Of a stretch of 22,147 bases of DNA, positions 1 through 7,213 are shown one piece after another. A program made the translations under genes and the position numbers. The notes below the pieces were generated by a model. It searched no databases and was not told the origin of the DNA. It saw only the letters and a list, made by a program, of their open reading frames with translations. Positions within the stretch are counted from its first letter, which is position 1. Each line of letters begins with the position of its first letter. Origin of the DNA: CAZOEL01 sp964578835 (GTDB taxonomy: Bacteria > Desulfobacterota > Syntrophobacteria > Syntrophobacterales > Syntrophobacteraceae); contig CAZOEL010000096.1 in NCBI GenBank assembly GCA_964578835.1, positions 1-22,147 of the forward strand. The letters are read 5' to 3'.

Positions 1-569
1 CTGGACTCACCCGCAAGATCATGAGCAAGTATCGCGTTAGTGCCGAGAAGGTCTATGTTGTGGGAATGTCGGCGGGAGGTGCTATGGCTGCGATCATGGC
101 CGCCACTTACCCCGAGCTGTATGCCGCGGTGGGCGTTCACTCGGGACTCCCCTACGGGTCCGCGCACGATCTTCCTTCCGGGTTCAAAGCAATGCAAACG
201 GGAACATCTCGACACAGGCGACAACTGAGAAGGGCAGTTCCTTTGATCATGTTCCACGGGGATCACGATAGAACCGTTTCAAAGGTCAACGCTGATCATA
301 TGCGCGACCAGTGGCTTCAGGCGTTTGAAAAAAGAGAAAGACCGGCAGGAGGTCCGACGCTGGAACGAGGAATGGTCGGAGGTCACGCCTACACCCGTTT
401 CACCTACTATGACACAGACGGTCAAGTCCTCTTGGAGGAGTGGATCATCCATAAGGCAGGCCATGCCTGGTCGGGAGGGAGTTCCAATGGCTCTTTTACC
501 AGCCCCCAAGGACCCGATGCGTCTGCTGAGATTGTACGCTTTCTCCGCAAACATTCCCTGAGTAACTGA
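1..569 (+). CDS. PHB-depolymerase/feruloyl-esterase family hydrolase, 3' part
   Basis: The reading frame is open through the left window edge (codons run in phase from base 3), so this is the C-terminal part of a longer gene; the ATG at 21 is probably internal. Counting from that ATG, the nucleophile elbow GMSAGG puts the catalytic serine at residue 17. The strand HGDHDRTV supplies the probable acid (Asp81 or Asp83), and AGHAWSGG the catalytic His148. This order and the AGHAWSGG ending are typical of the secreted LpqC/PHB-depolymerase esterase family, which cleaves polyester or feruloyl ester bonds. The N-terminal signal peptide and oxyanion strand lie outside the window, so location and substrate cannot be judged. 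It converges on the cytochrome gene across a 479-bp gap. Confidence 0.85.
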   Translation, partial: GLTRKIMSKYRVSAEKVYVVGMSAGGAMAAIMAATYPELYAAVGVHSGLPYGSAHDLPSGFKAMQTGTSRHRRQLRRAVPLIMFHGDHDRTVSKVNADHMRDQWLQAFEKRERPAGGPTLERGMVGGHAYTRFTYYDTDGQVLLEEWIIHKAGHAWSGGSSNGSFTSPQGPDASAEIVRFLRKHSLSN

Positions 570-1048
570 GAGGGGGTTCTATGGAAAAGGTCCTGCTTTC
601 CGTGGATGGGAAAAAGGGAGCATTTGACGATCCTTAGAAGAGCGTATAGAACCTTCCGGAGGAGAGCGACCAGTATCTCTCCTGTATCGCGTTTCCCGAA
701 TATCCTCGCCGATAGATCGATATGATAATCGATTGTTAAACGAAAGGATTCAACCCTACATATCGCCCTTCTGGCAAGGAAGGTTGAAGAAGCCAAGTCT
801 TTGGCGATTAACAGAATCGGGAAATTTATGCTTAGCTGTACTGCCTCTTCCATCGGATGATGGTTCAGTAAAGGCTCATGAAGAATAAGAATGCCAAATC
901 GAAGGTTCCGGCATAGCTGCCATTTGAGGCAAGACAGCTCAGCTTGCCGGAGGATTTCGTCAACGGAGGTGAAAGGATCCCAATCTCTCACCCTTTCTCC
1001 CTGGTACATAAAGACGGTGAGCGAAAACAGAAACTCCTAGAGTGCGGC
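570..1048. other. Gene-poor gap between converging genes
   Basis: This 479-bp gap lies between the hydrolase stop and the cytochrome stop. It contains one copy of a 102-bp dispersed repeat (677-778). A minus-strand open frame across 422-1009 runs antisense into the hydrolase and has no recognisable domain, so I do not call a gene. No terminator with a T-run was seen. Confidence 0.6.
677..778 (+). repeat. Dispersed 102-bp repeat, copy 1
   Basis: It aligns without gaps to 6458-6559 at 91 of 102 positions (my count). The best conserved core is GATAGATCGATATGATAATC followed by GATTGTTAAACGA. The core holds a small hairpin, ATCGAT-ATGATA-ATCGAT. Divergence is concentrated at the ends. Both copies sit outside genes. 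Origin is unknown; it could be a short non-autonomous element or the decayed flank of a duplicated gene. Confidence 0.75.
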
Positions 1049-2392
1049 TTAGAGCGACTTCAGGTATTCAGCCAGATCGATCTTCTCCTGTGCGGTGAGG
1101 CCTAGAGTAAACAATGTGTCGTAGTGATTGATCACATCTTGAAGGGTGGCAAAGCGACCATCATGGTAAAAACCACCTTCCACATGAGTCCAAAGCCCTT
1201 TGAGGGGAGCTGTTCGATAGCCTAACTCAGGCGAGCGGTTGGCCTGGAAATCGTCTATGCCAATTTCATCAGGGGTGTGCAGGTTCCGGCCGGGCTCGGT
1301 GAAAAGCGGCGGCACATGGCACCGTGCACAGTCGGCTTTCCCTCTGAAGATGGACTCTCCGCGTCCCGCTGCAACGGGATCGAAGCTTCCAGCAGAAGGC
1401 TTTGGTGCTGAAAGGCTTAATTGATACAGGTGAAGTGCGGGAAGCTTCGATGTCACCAGGTCCGGATCGTTGCGTACATTCCCGAAACCATTGGCTGCCG
1501 CAATGGGAAACTGAACCCCGTTGTTCAGACGTGAATCGAAAAAGATCCCTTTGCCGCCCATTTCAAGAACAGCCACAAAAGCGTTCCAATAGGGCACGGA
1601 ACCCCATCCAGTCGAGGTGTGAAGGTGCATTCCCGAAAGACCAAAGGCAGGTGGGATCAGTGTTGCTGCAGGACCACCAGTGGGTGTGGACGTCTTGCCA
1701 TCCAGTATCAATTGAGCATCGAATTTCCCTGGACCCCAAGCTCCGAGAACGGCGACCACCACATCTCTGTTCACTCCCAGCAATGTCTCGAAAGACCCCA
1801 GGTTTGGGGCAAGAGAAATGATAGCCCCCACGTTGAGGTCACGGTTGGCCCAGCCATCCAGCCGCCGACCTATGCCTGGAGCCAAAGAATCATCCACCGT
1901 AGAATGACAAAAGGCGCATGTAATCCCCATGGAGGTTAAGGCGCCCGCAGCGTTAAAAATGCCCTTGACTCCGAGCAAGGCATTCGATTTTAAGAGTTGA
2001 ACCGTAACCGACGGGTCATCCAGGTTAAGCGTCCCGCGTTTCAGGCCAGCGCGAACTCTTGCCGGCAATGCCTGAACGTCCACTTTGAGTCCAACTGCCA
2101 ACGCGGTGCGGGGGCTCACTCCTGGCCCAACCCCTCCGAGAGTCTGGCCCGCGATAGCTTGGTGGAGCTGCAGGGTGTCTCCCCAAAAGGCCTCATCGCC
2201 GAACGTGTCGAACCTGAAGATATTCCTTCCTTCATCGAAGGTTTGCTGCAGAGCCTTTAGCTCGGCACGACTGATCCGAGAAGGCTTAGCGAAGCTGGAT
2301 TCGCCTCCCCCAAAAATGTAACAGAGGGTCACTGCCATTAGGAATATCAAACGGTACATTCTTCGAGACATCTTGAATCGATAAATCGCCAT
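1049..2392 (-). CDS. Secreted diheme cytochrome c peroxidase/MauG-like protein
   Basis: This is an exported diheme c-type cytochrome of the CcpA/MauG superfamily. In the 447-residue form starting at 2392, the N-terminus is basic followed by a hydrophobic signal segment (residues about 12-28, ending near SSFA). The two heme-attachment motifs are CAFCH (159-163) and CARCH (355-359), the second followed by the family-typical tail YRTAPLKGLW...GFYHDGRFATLQDVI. An open frame reaches a GTG at 2431. However, the only good Shine-Dalgarno (AAGGAG, 2401-2406) lies inside that extension, 8 nt before the ATG at 2392, so I chose 2392. Family members reduce H2O2 or oxidise a partner using two c hemes in the periplasm. 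The multicopper oxidase upstream on the same strand suggests a shared redox role. The exact reaction is not assignable from sequence alone. Confidence 0.85.
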   Translation of the reverse strand: MAIYRFKMSRRMYRLIFLMAVTLCYIFGGGESSFAKPSRISRAELKALQQTFDEGRNIFRFDTFGDEAFWGDTLQLHQAIAGQTLGGVGPGVSPRTALAVGLKVDVQALPARVRAGLKRGTLNLDDPSVTVQLLKSNALLGVKGIFNAAGALTSMGITCAFCHSTVDDSLAPGIGRRLDGWANRDLNVGAIISLAPNLGSFETLLGVNRDVVVAVLGAWGPGKFDAQLILDGKTSTPTGGPAATLIPPAFGLSGMHLHTSTGWGSVPYWNAFVAVLEMGGKGIFFDSRLNNGVQFPIAAANGFGNVRNDPDLVTSKLPALHLYQLSLSAPKPSAGSFDPVAAGRGESIFRGKADCARCHVPPLFTEPGRNLHTPDEIGIDDFQANRSPELGYRTAPLKGLWTHVEGGFYHDGRFATLQDVINHYDTLFTLGLTAQEKIDLAEYLKSL

Positions 2393-2400
2393 TCCCATTT

Positions 2401-2406
2401 CTCCTT
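2401..2406 (-). promoter_or_regulatory. Ribosome binding site deciding the cytochrome start
   Basis: On the minus strand AAGGAG lies 8 nt before the ATG at 2392. It is only 2 nt before the ATG at 2398, which is too close, and it lies downstream of the GTG at 2431. This favours 2392 as the start. Confidence 0.6.
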
Positions 2407-2630
2407 TTTCAGTGAGTTCTTCGAGCTTCACCTGCAGGATTTAAGTTATACTAACATGATGATAGACAGGAATGGGGGAATGACAGTATTTTAGACGGCT
2501 AGGTGCAGTAATATTGGATTAATATAGCAGCAGTCTCTTCCTTACGGCATCGAAACAGAACTTGATTGTCAATATCTCTCCTATGTCACATTTCCTATAC
2601 GCCGTGCTGACGTTCAAGACATGATATCTA

Positions 2631-2804
2631 GAGCCTGTTATGCACTTTTTCGGCTTACTCTTGGACTGACAAATGGGTCTTCCGCATCTCCCGCGATCAA
2701 CAGTATTGGAGTCTGCTCCGACCAATGAAGAGTTACTATGCGGGGTAAATTTGAAAATCCTTATGTGGAGCCGATTTTCTATTTCAAAAGTGCATAACAG
2801 GCTC
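2631..2804. mobile_element. MITE-like element with 19-bp perfect terminal inverted repeats
   Basis: The 174-bp segment starts GAGCCTGTTATGCACTTTT and ends with the exact reverse complement. It is flanked on both sides by TA (2629-2630 and 2805-2806), which fits a TA target duplication. Counting the flanks, the inverted repeat extends to 22 bp (CTAG...CTAG). A short subterminal repeat, TCGGCT against AGCCGA, lies inside the ends. There is no room for a transposase. TA target sites and GAGCCTGT-type ends occur in IS5 (IS427-like) and IS630 elements, so a non-autonomous relative of one of those is likely. It sits between the multicopper oxidase and the cytochrome. Confidence 0.7.
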
Positions 2805-2875
2805 TAGTGTCAACCCTTTTCTCTCGTATCAAATTCGCCACTTTGGCAAACTTTAAAGTTCTGCGCCTTTTTATC

Positions 2876-2904
2876 CCGAGGGGCAGTCGTCACACCCCCC
2901 TCGG
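2876..2904 (-). terminator. Hairpin after the multicopper oxidase stop
   Basis: On the minus strand CCGAGGGG pairs perfectly with CCCCTCGG across a 13-nt loop, 24 bp after the multicopper oxidase stop. The 3' side reads GATAAAAAGG and has no T-run, so intrinsic termination is uncertain. It could instead be an mRNA-stabilising 3' hairpin. Confidence 0.4.
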
Positions 2905-2927
2905 ATATTCAATGGGAACATCTGTTG

Positions 2928-5774
2928 CTAATTCCTTCCTCCGCTGCCACTACTATTGCCTCCAGCATCAAACGAGGGCCCGATTCCATCACCGGTTCTG
3001 GCTGTGGGAAGGGCAACAGATTCTACATATTCAACCCCATCCCATGTCGGAAGCGGCGCCGGCATCAGCAGAACCTGCCCGGGATGTTCTATGTCCCAGC
3101 GAAGCAGCATCGAATGGTCCTCGTGCTGGGTGTTATGGCAGTGTTCCATGTAGGACCCGGCAAATTCTCTGAATCTGATGGCCATCTCGACACTTTCGGT
3201 ACTGTCATCTTCCGGGCCAACCCGATAGACGTCCTTGCGCGCCCACTTCTCCCATTCCGGAGGCGCTTTCCCGCCACGGGTGAGGATGATCCCCTCTTCG
3301 AAATGGACATGGACCGGATGGCTCCAACCGCCGTTGCCTTCAATACTCCATATCTCTAGTGTGCCTTCCCCGCTGAAGCCGGCTTCCGTAGGGCCATTGG
3401 CAAGCTGAGGCGCTGCAGCAACCCTTCCCGAGAGCATCGTGAAGGCCTCACCGCCATCCGTTTTAATGGTCCAAGGGGCTTCGTCTGTGCCGCCCGAACG
3501 AACGAACTCGAAGGTGCGATGTCGCGCACTGGCGAGCTTCGCTCGATCGGTGGGGTCATCGCGATCGATTGTGAGTGGAATCATCTTCTTCTTTCCGGCA
3601 ATGAAATCGTTTGGATCCATGCTGAGATCCTGGCCTTCATAGGCGTGCACCCGCAGTTCCAGGAACCTTCCAACACCCGGGTCCCCATCGACCCATCGAT
3701 CCGCTCTGCCATCGCCATCCTCATCCCGCGCCTCGGGTTTATGTTTCTCTGAAAGAATCTCCTCCAGTGGAATCCTCTTTCCCGGACGCCTCCCGGTGGG
3801 GTGCTCGAGCACGTTTACGAAGTAGAGCTTATCGCCCGGTTTGATGCCATGCTTGCTAAAGTCAACGATGATATCATAGCGCTCCGCGATTGCCTGGGTT
3901 GGGAGCAGCCCCTTGTGGTCAAGGAGATCTTCGTCACCGTCCAAATCCATGCTTCCATCAAAGGGAACCGCATGTTCCATGATGTTGCCGTCGTTTGCAA
4001 TCATGTGAAACGGCACCCGGTTAAAGGACACTCCGGACCCTTGAGGACCGGATATCTCTCCGCCATCACCGGTAACCTGCCGCACCAGGGCGATAGCGAA
4101 GTAGCGCGATACCGAGCCATTGAGGATGCGAAACCGGTAGCGGCGGGCGCGCACATCAAAGTAGGGGTGGTAGAGCCAGTTTGTAAGCACATGGTCTCCA
4201 ATGAAACCATCGAAGTTGAAGATGTTGAACCAAAGCTGCCCTTCCTGATCCCATGCTTTGTCTGCAACGAGCAAATTAACGTCATAATCACGGTTTCCCC
4301 AGGGCAGGGCGGCGCCGCTTGGAAAGCGCAGGTTCACCCCATCTTCGAGGTCTTCCTTTCCGCGATCCAGCGCACTGTAGTAGTTCATCATGGCGGCATT
4401 GCCTTTGTAAACGTTTTGCGCCGTGAAATCGAGCATGTGGTCATGGAACCAATGAGTGCTCATCGTCTCGCGCCAATCGCCTCGAATCTTGATGGAGCCA
4501 TTCTCGCATGTCTTCGTTTTTGCATCGGTATCGTTTACAAAGAGGATTTCACCGGGTGAACAGGGAAATGCCGCACGGGGGTCGCTCGCCTCGGTGTTTA
4601 TGGTATCATAGCCCGCGATCTGTATCGGCCATCGGTAGTCATAAAACTGCCCGGGAAAGAAGAAGGCGTTTGTGTAGCCATCGCTTTCAGCCGGGGAGTG
4701 ACCATTATGCTCGTGCGTGGTGATGGTATGCAATCCGAAGCCCTTGTTGGCCGAGGGATCGATCGGGAGAGCGTTGTAGTGGCGCATCAGAACCGGTTGC
4801 CCGTAGCGCACCATGAGGAGCTTTGGAGGGAGAGTCCCATCGAAAGTCCAGAGGGCTTTGTGGTCCTGAATGGGCATATTGGGGTGGAACTGGATCGAAA
4901 GCCCCTTGGTTGTTCCCTCGATGGAGGGAGAACCGGGAGCAGAGGATTCAAAGACTGTGTGATAGAGCCCGCCTGGAGCGAACTCCCCAGCACTGTATCT
5001 GTGCATCTGCTTGCTGTCGCGAAGGCCTCCGTTCACCCGGGCTCCTGCCTGGGCGGTCTTGAAGAAGATCTGGGGGAAGAATTCGTTCCACCTCTGGTGA
5101 GACCAACCCTTTCCGGGCGGCCGCCCTTCCGCGGGAGGCGTATCGAGTGGGCGCTCGAGAAAGGCTTCAATTACTGATTTCCAAGGGTTTTCATCCACAG
5201 CGTTCGAAAGCTGTGTGGGAAAAGGCGTCACTCCTTCTTGGGCAAGGAAGGCCTCCAGAGCCGCGCCGGTTGGCGCACTTGCCGCAACCTCGTTTGGGTC
5301 CTGCTCTGGGGCTGGTCCGAGAGCAGGCGCCGGGAAGGGATTGCCTCGCGCCGAAGCAGCAGCGCGCCCAAGCGGTTCGGGTCCAAACTCCTCGAAGCGA
5401 AGCATCTTCTGAGTGAATGATTCGGCTCCGAAAAGCGGGCTCGGTTTTCCGTTGGTTGGAACATTGGAACTGGTCTGTTGATCTTCTAATACAGAATTGT
5501 TTATGCCTACCACTTCGGGAGTTCCAGGCCCGGCCGGACTTCCAAGGAATGCCCCTTCATTGAAAGGAGCAAGCGTATCAACCGAACCTGCGAAAGGATC
5601 GGTGAATGCGGATGGGTCTCCATCTGGCGGAGGGCCAAAGTCGTCGAGTATCGCAGCCTCGGTTTGAGAGCCGATGAGTAAACCAGCGAGCATTGCCTTA
5701 ATAAAGAAATAGTTCATTTTCTTATTTAGCCAGGGCAAGCTCATATTTTTATAGGATATATATCTAATCAGCAT
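2928..5774 (-). CDS. Large secreted multicopper oxidase with Asp-rich loops
   Basis: This 948-residue laccase-fold multicopper oxidase carries all four copper motifs: HEH (354-356), HWFHDH (441-446), HPVHVH (819-824), and HCHNTQHEDHSM (878-889). The type-1 copper ligands are therefore H819, C879, H884 and axial M889, and the trinuclear cluster is complete. Residues about 20-40 form an export signal ending near QTEA. GGAGG sits 9 nt before the ATG at 5774, supporting this start. The protein is about twice the size of CotA-type laccases, with a Pro/Ala-rich N-terminal region of roughly 200 residues. Two Asp-rich loops, DLDGDEDLLD (610-619) and DEDGDGRAD (684-692), look like calcium-binding loops. 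Family enzymes couple oxidation of metals (Mn, Fe, Cu) or phenols to O2 reduction. A metal oxidase is my inference; the substrate is unknown. A motif shared with two other operons lies about 425 bp upstream. Confidence 0.92.
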   Translation of the reverse strand: MLIRYISYKNMSLPWLNKKMNYFFIKAMLAGLLIGSQTEAAILDDFGPPPDGDPSAFTDPFAGSVDTLAPFNEGAFLGSPAGPGTPEVVGINNSVLEDQQTSSNVPTNGKPSPLFGAESFTQKMLRFEEFGPEPLGRAAASARGNPFPAPALGPAPEQDPNEVAASAPTGAALEAFLAQEGVTPFPTQLSNAVDENPWKSVIEAFLERPLDTPPAEGRPPGKGWSHQRWNEFFPQIFFKTAQAGARVNGGLRDSKQMHRYSAGEFAPGGLYHTVFESSAPGSPSIEGTTKGLSIQFHPNMPIQDHKALWTFDGTLPPKLLMVRYGQPVLMRHYNALPIDPSANKGFGLHTITTHEHNGHSPAESDGYTNAFFFPGQFYDYRWPIQIAGYDTINTEASDPRAAFPCSPGEILFVNDTDAKTKTCENGSIKIRGDWRETMSTHWFHDHMLDFTAQNVYKGNAAMMNYYSALDRGKEDLEDGVNLRFPSGAALPWGNRDYDVNLLVADKAWDQEGQLWFNIFNFDGFIGDHVLTNWLYHPYFDVRARRYRFRILNGSVSRYFAIALVRQVTGDGGEISGPQGSGVSFNRVPFHMIANDGNIMEHAVPFDGSMDLDGDEDLLDHKGLLPTQAIAERYDIIVDFSKHGIKPGDKLYFVNVLEHPTGRRPGKRIPLEEILSEKHKPEARDEDGDGRADRWVDGDPGVGRFLELRVHAYEGQDLSMDPNDFIAGKKKMIPLTIDRDDPTDRAKLASARHRTFEFVRSGGTDEAPWTIKTDGGEAFTMLSGRVAAAPQLANGPTEAGFSGEGTLEIWSIEGNGGWSHPVHVHFEEGIILTRGGKAPPEWEKWARKDVYRVGPEDDSTESVEMAIRFREFAGSYMEHCHNTQHEDHSMLLRWDIEHPGQVLLMPAPLPTWDGVEYVESVALPTARTGDGIGPSFDAGGNSSGSGGRN

Positions 5775-6198
5775 TTTCAGTTGCCTCCATCTTCTTTGTA
5801 TATTTTATCACTCGGGCGGGTAGGAACTCTTTAGCAGCGCAATACTGACTGAGATATCACACTTCCTTACCCGCTCAAAGCCTAGGGATTTCCAGTCTGT
5901 TTGATTCACACGGATTCTCCTAAGAGCGTATCCTCAGAATAGGAATCCGGTATGAACCGTCACTTACATTCTCTTCCGGTTCAAACAATAGACGTCATCG
6001 CTAATAGGATCTTAGGTCCCTTAATTCCTTTGCTTACAAAGGCTTACAAATTTTGTCGTTCTCCCAAAGTTAGGCAATGCTAAGTTTTACTGCAGAAGGA
6101 TTTGCGGCGCATAAATCATCCTATTCGCGATGATGTCTAATGATTAATTCGTTTAAAGCTACTATCAAACACCTACCGGCAAACTAAGAATTATAATT

Positions 6199-6224
6199 AT
6201 ATTAATCAATAAGTATAAGTACTT
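6199..6224 (-). promoter_or_regulatory. Recurring AT-rich motif, copy 1 (upstream of the multicopper oxidase)
   Basis: Read on the minus strand the site begins AAGTACTTATAC and ends ATTGATTAATAT. It matches 8896-8921 at 23 of 26 positions and, with one gap, 20060-20086. It contains the 12-bp palindrome ATAAGTACTTAT together with the adjacent bases. The next minus-strand gene is the multicopper oxidase, 425 bp away. An operator or promoter is the likely role, by inference. Confidence 0.45.
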
Positions 6225-6457
6225 ATGCAAAGGTTAAGAATCAGCGACGATCTCCATGGAAATCCCGAACTATTCTTGTGTTCAAGTGGAACACCTAATG
6301 AATCATACAATCTATTGAAGTTTGGTGTGCATTCACCGTATCTTGAAATGATTCTGCATCACGGCAGGCGGGTGGAACTCTTCTTAAGGCTCATTCGAGG
6401 TCTGAATCCAATCCGTTACCCGTTTGGGATAGTAAGGAACTTACTAACTACGTACAG

Positions 6458-6559
6458 CTCTCCTGTATTGCATTTCCCGAATATCATTGCCGATAGATCG
6501 ATATGATAATCGATTGTTAAACGAATGGATTCAACCATTCATATCGTGATTATGGCAAG
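6458..6559 (+). repeat. Dispersed 102-bp repeat, copy 2
   Basis: This is the gap-free partner of 677-778, with 11 mismatches over 102 bases. The central 40 bases or so are nearly invariant. It lies in the same orientation, 5.8 kb away, in non-coding sequence. Confidence 0.75.
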
Positions 6560-6761
6560 CTATGATGACTTTCGCGGCGAGTCGGCCCGTGTAATGAAGT
6601 GGCTGCAACTTCAGGGTAAGAAGTGTTGAGTTTTGGATCGGGACAGGGTCATTTCGCCCAATACAAAATACTCATTGGCATTAAAACTTAACACTCACTT
6701 ATCGACATAGTTATGACTTCTGTGTCAACATTGGATTCATTGCGAAACTGAGACGGATACA

Positions 6762-6989
6762 ATGCAGGCGTTGAAAATTCGGAAAGTTGGAAATTCACTC
6801 GGGTTGGTTCTCCCTAAAGAAGTCCTGGCGCGGCTCAAAGTCGAGGAAGGTGACACGATATACCTGACCGATGCCCCAGATGGGTATCGGATCACGCCCA
6901 TGAATGCGGAGTTTGCCGAGCAGATAGCGGCAGCCGAGGCTATCATGCGCGAGGATCGGGACGTGCTCCGCGAGCTCGCCAATCGATGA
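6762..6989 (+). CDS. AbrB/MazE-family antitoxin
   Basis: This 75-residue protein begins MQALKIRKVGNSLGLVLPKE, the classic swapped-hairpin AbrB/MazE/SpoVT DNA-binding fold (residues 1-45). An acidic C-terminal tail (AEAIMREDRDVLRELA) would neutralise a toxin. Members bind their own promoter and inhibit a co-encoded toxin, usually of the Doc/Fic type for this subfamily. The stop overlaps a following ATG (6986) as in such operons, but the second frame loses similarity after about eight codons. It therefore appears to be an orphan antitoxin left after toxin loss. No good Shine-Dalgarno precedes the ATG. Alternative: a solitary AbrB-type regulator. Confidence 0.85.
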   Translation: MQALKIRKVGNSLGLVLPKEVLARLKVEEGDTIYLTDAPDGYRITPMNAEFAEQIAAAEAIMREDRDVLRELANR

Positions 6990-7009
6990 GCTGGACATGG
7001 ATCGATTCG
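6986..7009 (+). pseudogene. Stub of a Doc-type toxin gene
   Basis: The ATG overlaps the antitoxin stop by 4 nt and the frame begins MSWTWIDS, resembling the usual W-x-W-[VI]-D start of Doc/Fic death-on-curing toxins paired with this antitoxin type. After about 8 codons the similarity ends and no Fic motif (HxFxxGNKR) follows. The frame stays open to 7558 but runs antisense into the next gene. The call rests on position and a very short match. Confidence 0.35.
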
Positions 7010-7142
7010 ACGAGTGATTCCGGAGTCAATAATAAGCCTGGAAAAATAATTAACTCACACTTAGCGCATTTTTCACATCATCTGAGACAACCTGGCCCCT
7101 GCGGTCGCCAAAAGATAACTTCTTTCGGGGATATCTCCAAAG

Positions 7143-7176
7143 CTGCCGGATTCCAGGTTTTACGGGAATCCGGCAG
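7143..7176. terminator. Strong hairpin between converging genes
   Basis: CTGCCGGATTCC (7143-7154) pairs perfectly with GGAATCCGGCAG (7165-7176) across a 10-nt loop. It lies 38 bp after the stop of the minus-strand Ig-like protein gene and after the antitoxin on the plus strand. No T-run follows on either strand, so it may be a bidirectional, factor-assisted terminator or a palindromic repeat unit. Confidence 0.5.
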
Positions 7177-7213
7177 ACATGTCAGGCGCCTTATCGGTCT
7201 CTTGGGGCGCGCT

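Larger units (their letters stand above)
2393..2927. other. Gap between the multicopper oxidase and cytochrome genes
   Basis: The gap of about 535 bp holds the cytochrome leader, the MITE at 2631-2804 and a hairpin at 2876-2904. A 68-codon minus-strand open frame (2519-2725) runs into the MITE end and shows no domain, so I do not call it. Any cytochrome promoter must lie here if the hairpin separates the transcripts; I see no strong sigma-70 box. Confidence 0.5.
5775..6761. other. Nearly 1-kb gene-poor region
   Basis: This region separates the divergent multicopper oxidase and AbrB-type genes. It holds a recurring AT-rich motif (6199-6224) and repeat copy 2 (6458-6559). It also has an imperfect inverted repeat (GCGGGTAGGAA near 5815 against TTCCTTACCCGC near 5863) and a TGAACCG/CGGTTCA hairpin (about 5953-5987). 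A 93-codon open frame at 6225-6506 has no domain and runs into the repeat. A 25-codon frame (6552-6629, starting MASYDDFRGESARV) begins at the repeat edge and could be a gene remnant; neither is called. Confidence 0.5.

Noticed and set aside
422..1009. 195-codon minus-strand open frame
   Set aside because: It runs antisense into the hydrolase gene, crosses the 102-bp repeat, and shows no signal, domain or ribosome site.
2519..2725. 68-codon minus-strand open frame
   Set aside because: Half of it is MITE end sequence; no domain, and it ends in the cytochrome leader.
3801..4559. 252-codon plus-strand open frame
   Set aside because: Exact antisense of the multicopper oxidase, whose frame has all its copper motifs.
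6225..6506. 93-codon plus-strand open frame
   Set aside because: Starts within 1 nt of the recurring AT-rich motif and ends in repeat copy 2; composition is not protein-like.
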